A stretch of DNA of 5,958 bases from Candidatus Fermentibacterota bacterium. GTDB taxonomy: Bacteria; Fermentibacterota; Fermentibacteria; Fermentibacterales; Fermentibacteraceae. The position numbers and the translations under genes were made by a program. The stretch spans positions 1 through 5,958 of the forward strand of contig JAAYTY010000204.1 of the NCBI GenBank assembly GCA_012523605.1. Direction: 5' to 3'. Positions 1 to 5,523 of this stretch are shown here, piece after piece (within the stretch, counting starts at the first letter, position 1; every line of letters starts with the position of its first letter). A model generated the notes under the pieces. It had not been told where the DNA came from and made no database searches. It saw only the letters and a program-made list of their open reading frames with translations.

Positions 1-1581
1 ACCACGAGGGGCGGGGCCGAGGCCATGAAGGCGATGGCGTCGGTCCTCAGGAGGGGGATCGACTGCGCGATAACCCCGGACGGCCCCAGGGGTCCGGCTT
101 GCGAAGCGAGGCCCGGAATGGCCTACATAGCCCGCCTCGCAGGAAGGCCGGTGGTCCCCATGGGCACCTCGGGAAAGCCTTCGGCGGTGTTCGGATCCTG
201 GGACAGCTTCAGGATGCCTCTGCCGTTCTGCAGAATGGTCGTCGTGGAGGGGGTGCCCATGAGACCTCCCGCCCGCGGCGAGGCTCCTGCGCACGCGGCT
301 TCCGCCTACGGCCGTGCCATGGACAGGGCGACGGCCACCGCCGAACTCCTGGCGAGCCCGGGATGCAGGGTGTCGGCCTCGACATGCGCATCGGCGGTCC
401 TGCTGGCCCGGCCCGCCGTCTCAGCGGCGCTCGCCTTGAGGCCGCGCATCGAGCGGCTCGAGAGGAAAGGCTTCGCGGCGGCCCGGTCGGATCGTCCGGT
501 TTGGATGCACGGGGCTTCACTGGGAGAGATCGCCGGTCTTCTGCCTCTCGCGGAGCGCCTGGTGCGATCCGGCTTCCCGGTCCACGTCACGTGCTGCACC
601 CCGGCGGCCAGGGCTCGGCTGGAGTCGTCGGGTCTGCCCTGCTCCTTCGCGCCTCTCGACGTTCCCTCGTGGATACGCCGCTTCCTCGGCCGTCTGGAGC
701 CGCGAGCCCTCGTGCTCGCGGAGACGGAGCTCTGGCCGAACCTGCTCTTCGAATGCCTCGTGGAGCAGCTGCCCTGCGCCATGGTCAACGCCAGGCTGTC
801 GTCCGCGAGCGCCGGAAGGTACAGGCTCCTCCCGGGCGGGTTCTTCGGGAAGATGCTTTCGTGCTTTTCGGGCATCCTGTGCCGCTCCGTGCGTGATGCA
901 GCAAAGTTCGAGACCCTCGGAGTTCCCCGGAGGCTGCTCGATCCCTGCGGCGATTCGAAGGCCCTGGCTCCGGTCGCGCCTCCACCGGGCGAATGGAGGG
1001 CGATGCTCCCGGAGGGCCCGGTTCTGGTGGCCGGTTCGACCCATCCAGGGGAGGATCTGCCCGTTGCTGTCGCGGCCCGGTCGGCCGGGCTGTTTCCGGT
1101 CCTGGCGCCCCGGCATCTCGAGAGGCTGGGGAGGATCAGGTCGCTTCTCGAGGCCGGGGGATTCCGTGTGACCGCCTGGAGCGAGCTCGAGTCGGGATCC
1201 GTTCCCGGAGACGCGGTTCTGGTGGACAGGCTGGGGATTCTCGCGAGTCTCTACGGCTGTGCGGATGTCGCATTCATAGGCGGCACCCTCGACGGGACAG
1301 GCGGGCACAACGTACTCGAGCCGCTGAAGCACGGGGTGCCGGCCGTGGCCGGTCCATTCCACGGGAACATCGAGGACGTGATCGGCAGGGGGCTGCCTTC
1401 AGGGGCCTGCAGGGTGGCCGATGAGACCGCCCTGCCAGAGGCATTCCGCGGTCTCCTCGCGCACCCGCCGGACCGATCGCTGGTCGCCGCACTCGGAGGG
1501 ATGGAGGGCGATAGGGTGATGGATTCGTTCGAGCGCCTGATGTCCAGGACGCTCTTCACCGGAACCGGTACTCTGCCGTGA
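1..1581 (+). CDS. waaA: DUF374 acyltransferase-like domain fused to Kdo transferase (WaaA/KdtA), 5'-partial
   Basis: The frame is open from base 1, and codons before the first ATG (position 25) still read as family sequence (TTRGGAEAM), so the gene starts outside the window. Numbering from Met at 25, residues 1 to about 110 match the C-terminal half of DUF374, a lysophospholipid acyltransferase-like family, with the hallmark TPDGPRGP at 17-24. The expected HX4D active site would lie upstream, unseen. From about residue 116 to 518 it is WaaA, the inner-membrane GT-B enzyme that transfers Kdo from CMP-Kdo to lipid A precursor. Visible motifs are ASLGE (164-168; the Glu is the family's catalytic base), ETELWPN (233-239), STHPGE (338-343), PRHLER (362-367) and GGHNVLEP (426-433). 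No stop separates the halves. DUF374, waaA and lpxK are often neighbours as separate genes; here the first two are one frame. The gene ends in a GTGA overlap with lpxK. WaaA identity is firm; the acyltransferase activity is inferred. Confidence 0.93.
   Translation, partial: TTRGGAEAMKAMASVLRRGIDCAITPDGPRGPACEARPGMAYIARLAGRPVVPMGTSGKPSAVFGSWDSFRMPLPFCRMVVVEGVPMRPPARGEAPAHAASAYGRAMDRATATAELLASPGCRVSASTCASAVLLARPAVSAALALRPRIERLERKGFAAARSDRPVWMHGASLGEIAGLLPLAERLVRSGFPVHVTCCTPAARARLESSGLPCSFAPLDVPSWIRRFLGRLEPRALVLAETELWPNLLFECLVEQLPCAMVNARLSSASAGRYRLLPGGFFGKMLSCFSGILCRSVRDAAKFETLGVPRRLLDPCGDSKALAPVAPPPGEWRAMLPEGPVLVAGSTHPGEDLPVAVAARSAGLFPVLAPRHLERLGRIRSLLEAGGFRVTAWSELESGSVPGDAVLVDRLGILASLYGCADVAFIGGTLDGTGGHNVLEPLKHGVPAVAGPFHGNIEDVIGRGLPSGACRVADETALPEAFRGLLAHPPDRSLVAALGGMEGDRVMDSFERLMSRTLFTGTGTLP
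358..384 (+). other. Domain junction in the DUF374-WaaA fusion, with a possible internal GTG start
   Basis: This is where DUF374 similarity ends (residues about 100-112, a helix rich in Ala and Thr) and the WaaA N-terminal helix region begins. An in-frame GTG at 370 follows a weak GGGA at 360-363 with a 6-base spacer, so a separate WaaA chain could also be made from inside the frame. The ATG at 363 is in another frame and does not lead into WaaA. The boundary is placed by eye from remembered family patterns and may be off by about 10 residues. Confidence 0.45.
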
Positions 1582-2681
1582 CCCGTCCTGACGGGATCTT
1601 CAGGGCCGTGGCCGCCAGAAGGGGCGCCTGGGGCCTGCTGGGCCGGTTGCTCTATCCCCTGGGTGCGCTCTACGGCTTCGGGGCCTGGCTGAGGAGAAGG
1701 GCTTGGGAGGCGGGGATCCTGGGTCGAGTGAGGCTCCCGGTGACCGTCGTGAGCGTCGGCAACATCGAGGTGGGAGGCGTCGGCAAGACGCCGGTCACGG
1801 CATGGCTCGCCTCCAGGCTGAACGAAGCCGGACTGTCCGTGGCCGTTGTGGCCAGGGACCTGAACAGGTCGTCGGGGGAGCCGTACAACGCCTCCCGGCC
1901 GTTCCGCAGCAACCGGAGAAACACGCCCTCGGACGAGGTGCTCCTCCTGGCGCGCACACTGCCCTTCGCGAAGGTCTACGCGGGTCCCGACAAGTCACGG
2001 GCCGCGGCCCTCGCGCTGGAGGACTCCGCCCCGGACGTGATACTCGTGGATGACGGATTCCAGCATCTCAGGCTCGCGCGCGACCTGGACATCGTAGTCA
2101 TGGACTTCGATCATCCTTTCGGAACGGGGGTGGTGATCCCGTCGGGGACTCTCAGGGAGTTCCCCTCGGCTCTCAGGTCTGCCGACTGGTTCTGGGTCAA
2201 CAGGGTCGGCCCCGGCAGGTCCGGCGAATGGATAGGGAGGGCTCTCTCGGTGCTGAACTGGAGAGCCGGTCTGGTCACGAGCAGACCTTCGGCCGGAAAG
2301 CTGGAGCTGCTCTGCGGGGGAACGGTGGAACCCGGAGGGATGAGGGTCCTGGCCTTCTGCGGCATCGGCAGTCCCTCCGGCTTCAGGAGGACTCTGGAGG
2401 AGGCCGGCTGCACGGTCTGCGACCTTGTGGAGTTTCCGGACCACCACGACTACGCGCCGGGCGACCTTTCGAGACTCGAAGCGGATAGAATCGCCGCCGG
2501 GGCAGACCTCCTCGTGACAACGGAGAAGGATGCCGTCAAGATCGACAGACAGGGTCCGGCGCTCAACGCGGGCTTTCTGAAGGTCGCCTTGGAAGTCGAC
2601 GGCGACTGGAAGCGCCTGCTCGACGACATCGCCGCGATGGCGCGGGGAAGGCGCAGGGGGGCGGATGACTCGCAGATGTGA
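1578..2681 (+). CDS. lpxK: Tetraacyldisaccharide 4'-kinase LpxK (lipid A biosynthesis)
   Basis: LpxK phosphorylates the 4' position of the tetraacyl disaccharide-1-phosphate to give lipid IVA, using ATP at the inner face of the inner membrane; lipid IVA is the substrate of WaaA, encoded just upstream. The 367 residues are slightly longer than the usual 320-350. A hydrophobic/basic N-terminal segment (about 18-45) fits the membrane-bound helix. Motifs in order are a P-loop GNIEVGGVGKTP (61-72, Lys70), SDE (118-120, in place of the usual GDEP), VDDGFQH (157-163, metal-binding Asp pair), IPSGTLRE (187-194), FPDHHDY (286-292) and TTEKDA (314-319). The start is GTG at 1578, overlapping the previous stop by 4 nt. 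I see no strong ribosome-binding site, so coupling to upstream translation is likely. Oddity: the family's RGYGR reads RDLNR at 93-97. The 3' end overlaps nadB by 17 nt. Identity is firm. Confidence 0.95.
   Translation: MTRPDGIFRAVAARRGAWGLLGRLLYPLGALYGFGAWLRRRAWEAGILGRVRLPVTVVSVGNIEVGGVGKTPVTAWLASRLNEAGLSVAVVARDLNRSSGEPYNASRPFRSNRRNTPSDEVLLLARTLPFAKVYAGPDKSRAAALALEDSAPDVILVDDGFQHLRLARDLDIVVMDFDHPFGTGVVIPSGTLREFPSALRSADWFWVNRVGPGRSGEWIGRALSVLNWRAGLVTSRPSAGKLELLCGGTVEPGGMRVLAFCGIGSPSGFRRTLEEAGCTVCDLVEFPDHHDYAPGDLSRLEADRIAAGADLLVTTEKDAVKIDRQGPALNAGFLKVALEVDGDWKRLLDDIAAMARGRRRGADDSQM
2655..2661 (+). promoter_or_regulatory. Ribosome-binding site of nadB inside lpxK
   Basis: A purine run AGGGGGG ends three bases before the ATG at 2665; its AGGGG core has a 5-base spacer. 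It lies wholly within the lpxK coding sequence and supports the ATG at 2665 as the nadB start despite the 17-nt overlap. It is the clearest Shine-Dalgarno-type site on the + strand of this window. Confidence 0.65.
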
Positions 2682-4242
2682 CGTGCTGGTGATAGGGGCG
2701 GGGCTCGCGGGCATGGCCTGCGCGCTGGAGCTTCCCTCCCGGATGTCGGTGATCCTTCTCAGCAAGGTCAGACTCCCTGCCGGCAGCACCTGCCTCGCGC
2801 AGGGAGGGCTGGCCGCGCCCGTGGCCCCTGACGACAGCATAGATCTCCACATCGCCGACACTGTTGCCGCGGGCGGCGATCTGGTGGATCGAGCCGTAGC
2901 CCGCAGGATCATCTCCTCCGGACCCGCTCTCGTTGAAAAACTCCGCTCCTGGGGTGTGCCTCTGGAGGGAACGGACAACGGACTGGGTGGAATGGAGGGC
3001 GGGCACAGCCGCAGGCGTGTCCTCCACCACACCGACCGCACCGGCCGATGGATCAGCGAGAATCTCGCTGGCCTGTGCCGGACGAGGCCCAACATCGAGA
3101 TCATGGAAGGCGCGTTCGCCATAAACCTGATCACGGGCCCTCCGGGTGCGGAAGGCTCCGGGGACATCCCCGGCCACCGGTGCCTGGGGGCATACGTGCT
3201 GATGGGCGGGGAGGTCCACACCTTTCTGTCGGGCGAGACTGTCATCGCCACCGGAGGAGCCGGCAAGGTCTACCGGTACACCTCCAACGACGACTGGGCG
3301 ACGGGCGACGGCATCGCCATGGCCTGGCGAGCGGGCCTGCCGGTGCGCAACATGGAGTTCTTCCAGTTCCATCCCACATGCCTTTTCCATCCCGAGCGCA
3401 GGAACTTCCTGGTCACGGAGGCGCTTCGCGGAGAGGGGGCGGTGCTCCTGAACCTGAGGGGCGAGCGGTTCATGGAAAGGTACGACCCGGCGCAGATGGA
3501 ACTGGCTCCGAGGGACGTGGTGGCCAGGGCGATAGACTCCGAGATGAAGAGGCTGGGAGACGACCATGTCCTTCTCGATGCACGCTCCCTGGGCAGGAAG
3601 AGGCTGGAGGAGCGCTTCCCGGAGGTCACGGAGAACGTCTCGGCCCTGGGGATCCTTCCGTGGGAGGAGCCGATCCCCGTAGTCCCCGCCGCCCACTACT
3701 GCGTGGGAGGCGTCGTGGCCGGCGTGGACGGCGAAACGGGCATGCCGGGCCTCAGGGTGATAGGAGAGGCGTCCTCCACCGGATTGCACGGGGCCAACAG
3801 GCTGGGCAGCAACAGTCTCCTGGAAGCCGGCGTCATGGGGATGGAAGCCGCAAGAGTGATAGCGGAGAAGGGGGCCGAACCGCCGACCCGCACGGTAGGC
3901 GACTGGTACTTCGGCAGGGCCACGCCACTCGAGGAAAGCGTGCTGATAGACCACGCCTGGGCTGCGATCCGGAGCACCATGTGGGATTACGTGGGGATCA
4001 TCCGCACCGACAGGAGGCTCCGCAGGGCGCTGAGGATCCTCGAAGTCATAGACGCCGAAATCGACGAGGACTACTGGAGGCTCATCCCGGACGTCGAACT
4101 CCTGGAGCTGAGGAACCTCTCCACGACAGCCAGGATCATCGTCCTCTCGGCACTCTCGAGGCGGGAGAGCAGGGGGCTCCACTACAATCTCGACTGCCGG
4201 GAACCGGTAAACCCGCCGAGGGACACGATAATACGGAACTGA
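2665..4242 (+). CDS. nadB: L-aspartate oxidase NadB (de novo NAD synthesis)
   Basis: NadB oxidises L-aspartate to iminoaspartate, which quinolinate synthase NadA condenses with dihydroxyacetone phosphate; it is a soluble FAD enzyme of the succinate dehydrogenase/fumarate reductase flavoprotein family. The 525 residues match the usual length. Evidence in order: dinucleotide-binding GAGLAG (11-16), LAQGGLAA (44-51), EGGHSRRRVLHH (111-122), FFQFHPT (232-238), EALRGEGA (252-259), ELAPRDVVARAI (279-290, with Arg283), VVPAAHYCVGGV (339-350, with His344) and GLHGANRLGSNSLLE (373-387, with Arg379). The C-terminal domain carries WDYVGIIRT and ends with ESRGLHYNLD (501-510), as in E. coli NadB. The EGGHS motif and this C-terminus favour aspartate oxidase over fumarate reductase or succinate dehydrogenase. 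A good ribosome-binding site supports the ATG. No nadA or nadC is in the window. The gene shares one base with the next in TGATG. Confidence 0.96.
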   Translation: MTRRCDVLVIGAGLAGMACALELPSRMSVILLSKVRLPAGSTCLAQGGLAAPVAPDDSIDLHIADTVAAGGDLVDRAVARRIISSGPALVEKLRSWGVPLEGTDNGLGGMEGGHSRRRVLHHTDRTGRWISENLAGLCRTRPNIEIMEGAFAINLITGPPGAEGSGDIPGHRCLGAYVLMGGEVHTFLSGETVIATGGAGKVYRYTSNDDWATGDGIAMAWRAGLPVRNMEFFQFHPTCLFHPERRNFLVTEALRGEGAVLLNLRGERFMERYDPAQMELAPRDVVARAIDSEMKRLGDDHVLLDARSLGRKRLEERFPEVTENVSALGILPWEEPIPVVPAAHYCVGGVVAGVDGETGMPGLRVIGEASSTGLHGANRLGSNSLLEAGVMGMEAARVIAEKGAEPPTRTVGDWYFGRATPLEESVLIDHAWAAIRSTMWDYVGIIRTDRRLRRALRILEVIDAEIDEDYWRLIPDVELLELRNLSTTARIIVLSALSRRESRGLHYNLDCREPVNPPRDTIIRN

Positions 4243-4751
4243 TGCGTCTCCACCACGCTGCCGCCCTGGCCGCCCTCCTTGCGGCCGGCTGTGCCAGGCC
4301 CGTCTATCTCGGGCAGGGCGTCAGATGCATGGGCGGCCGATGGGCCTTCGGAGCTTCCTCATCCGAGGCGGGACCCGCGACCGCCGACGACAGGAGGATG
4401 ATGCAGGTCATAGAGAGCTGGATGGGGACGCCCTATCTCTATGGAGGGACGACCAGGAGCGGAGTCGACTGCTCAGGATTCACCCAGGCGGTCTATTCGG
4501 AAATAGGCGTGGAGATACCGAGGACTGCAAGCCAGCAGGCCGAGGCGGCGCGCAGGGTGGATCCCGACGACCTGGAGTTCGGAGACCTTCTCTTCTTCAA
4601 CACCTCGGGAAGCGGGATCTCGCACGTCGGCATCTATGTGGGAAGCGGTTTCTTCGTCCACGCATCGTCGAGCAGGGGCGTCAGGAGGGAGTCTCTTGCG
4701 AATCCCTACTACATAACGAGGATCGCAGGGGCCGGACGCTTCCTGGACTGA
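4242..4751 (+). CDS. NlpC/P60-family cell-wall endopeptidase lipoprotein (MepS-like)
   Basis: This 169-residue protein is predicted to cut peptidoglycan peptide bonds from a lipid anchor in the envelope. Residues 1-17 form a lipoprotein signal: a short Ala/Leu-rich core ending in LAAGC with Cys17 as the lipidated residue. A spacer of about 30 residues follows, then one NlpC/P60 domain (about 53-168) with TPYLYGG (63-69), VDCSGF (75-80, nucleophile Cys77), GDLLFF (114-119), SHVGIYVG (127-134, His128) and VHASSSRGV (139-147, third residue His140). The Cys-His-His spacing of 51 and 12 residues equals that of E. coli MepS as I remember it. The frame stays open far upstream into nadB, but the ATG at 4242 fits because it gives the signal peptide. 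Only a weak GGA precedes it, so translation probably depends on reinitiation after the nadB stop (TGATG). Family and lipidation are well supported; the exact bond cut (DD- or DL-endopeptidase) is not. Confidence 0.9.
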   Translation: MRLHHAAALAALLAAGCARPVYLGQGVRCMGGRWAFGASSSEAGPATADDRRMMQVIESWMGTPYLYGGTTRSGVDCSGFTQAVYSEIGVEIPRTASQQAEAARRVDPDDLEFGDLLFFNTSGSGISHVGIYVGSGFFVHASSSRGVRRESLANPYYITRIAGAGRFLD

Positions 4752-4756
4752 GCCCG
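4752..4756. other. Five-base gap between convergent stop codons
   Basis: The + strand operon (TGA at 4749-4751) and the - strand operon (TAG at 4757-4759, read in reverse) converge here with five bases between them. I see no GC-rich hairpin followed by a T-run on either strand nearby. Each transcript either runs into the other's coding region or stops by a factor-dependent route. Confidence 0.7.
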
Positions 4757-5509
4757 CTAATCGAGATCGAGGCTGTGCAGAACCGCCATGAGGCGCAGGG
4801 CGCTTTCCGCGCCTGGATCCTGCAGCAGGCGGAGCCACAGCCTCGAGGCCTGACTCCTGTTCCCGGTTATCGTATACGCGAGTGCGGCGGCGGCCAGAGC
4901 CTCGCCGGGCGGCTCGTCGGACAGGAGCGCTGTCTCGAGAAGCCTCAGCGCTCCTTCGGCGTCTCCATGCTCCCACGCGATGCGGGCCAGCACCAGCGCC
5001 GCCCGGGGCTTGTAGGCGAGCGGCCGCAGGACCGCTTCGGCGCCGGCCATGTCGCCTCTCTCCGTCAGGACAAGGGCAAGGTCGTATGCGGGTATGGACC
5101 ATCCCGGATCCGCGGCGATCGCGTCCCGCAGGGTGCGCTCCGCATCTTCCGCGCGGCCCGAGTCGGCCTCCATGGTCGCGAGCCGGACCAGTCGGGCCGC
5201 CTCGAGCCTCGACTCCAGAGCGGAGCCGAGGGACGGCTCGAGAGGCAGGCGCACGGTGTCGCCCGGCGCAGGGAGGGGGCCCGAGGGGTTCCAGCCGGAT
5301 GTCAGAGCGAGCGCCTCGAAGCCCTCCCCGTCCTCCGAGTCCAGGATCGCCCAGGCGAGGAATCTCCACGAATCGCCCTCCTGCCAGACGTAACGAAGGC
5401 CATCGGCCCCGGCCGAGACCAGAACTTCGTCGGGCAGAACCTCCCTGGTGCCGCAGCCGGCCGCGGCCAGCGCCAGCAATGCCGGGGCGAACGCGGGTCC
5501 AAGCCTCAT
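4757..5509 (-). CDS. Predicted TPR-repeat lipoprotein with a LysM-like segment, function unknown
   Basis: I do not recognise a named family for this 250-residue protein. Residues 1-19 look like a lipoprotein signal: Arg2, an Ala/Leu-rich core and LAAAGC with Cys19. Residues about 38-95 contain RYVWQEGDSW, then WNPSGPLPAPGDTVRLPL, which recalls the start (YxVxxGDS) and end (LxPGxxxxLPL) of a LysM glycan-binding module, but the middle is poor. From about 104 to 234 there are four TPR-like helical hairpins, roughly 104-136, 137-167, 168-200 and 204-234, with Gly-Ala spacing such as SGRAEDAERTLRDAIAADP. TPRs bind other proteins, so an envelope scaffold or assembly role is plausible. It lies 14 nt after the dus stop on the same strand and has its own ribosome-binding site, so it is probably co-transcribed with dus. 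Coding status is well supported; lipidation is likely, the LysM-like call tentative and the function open. Confidence 0.82.
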   Translation of the reverse strand: MRLGPAFAPALLALAAAGCGTREVLPDEVLVSAGADGLRYVWQEGDSWRFLAWAILDSEDGEGFEALALTSGWNPSGPLPAPGDTVRLPLEPSLGSALESRLEAARLVRLATMEADSGRAEDAERTLRDAIAADPGWSIPAYDLALVLTERGDMAGAEAVLRPLAYKPRAALVLARIAWEHGDAEGALRLLETALLSDEPPGEALAAAALAYTITGNRSQASRLWLRLLQDPGAESALRLMAVLHSLDLD

Positions 5510-5515
5510 CCGGCG

Positions 5516-5522
5516 CCCCCTC
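5516..5522 (-). promoter_or_regulatory. Ribosome-binding site of the TPR lipoprotein gene
   Basis: Read on the - strand, the dus stop codon runs straight into TGAAGAGGGGG; the GAGGGGG core lies six bases before the ATG at 5509-5507. This supports that ATG as the start and suggests the gene is translated from a shared dus transcript. Confidence 0.65.
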
Positions 5523-5523
5523 T

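Noticed and set aside
517..1362. Open frame of 281 codons on the - strand within waaA
   Set aside because: Antisense shadow of a frame holding all WaaA motifs; no recognisable domain.
1995..3266. Open frame of 423 codons on the - strand across the lpxK-nadB junction
   Set aside because: Same reason: low-complexity composition, no motif, and antisense to two confident genes.
2563..4182. Long open frame (539 codons) on the - strand opposite lpxK/nadB
   Set aside because: It lies antisense to nadB, which has complete family motifs. Its translation is rich in Arg, Pro, Gly and His with no recognisable domain, as expected of a GC-rich shadow frame.
3048..4241. Upstream extension of the NlpC/P60 frame through nadB, giving a 567-residue protein
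   Set aside because: The upstream part is out-of-frame nadB with shadow composition. The ATG at 4242 gives a proper lipoprotein signal peptide, so the extension is not coding.
4791..4814. Inverted repeat AGGCGC/GCGCCT as a possible terminator
   Set aside because: The stem is only six base pairs with no T-run after it on either strand, and it lies inside the TPR gene. Such repeats are expected by chance in GC-rich DNA.
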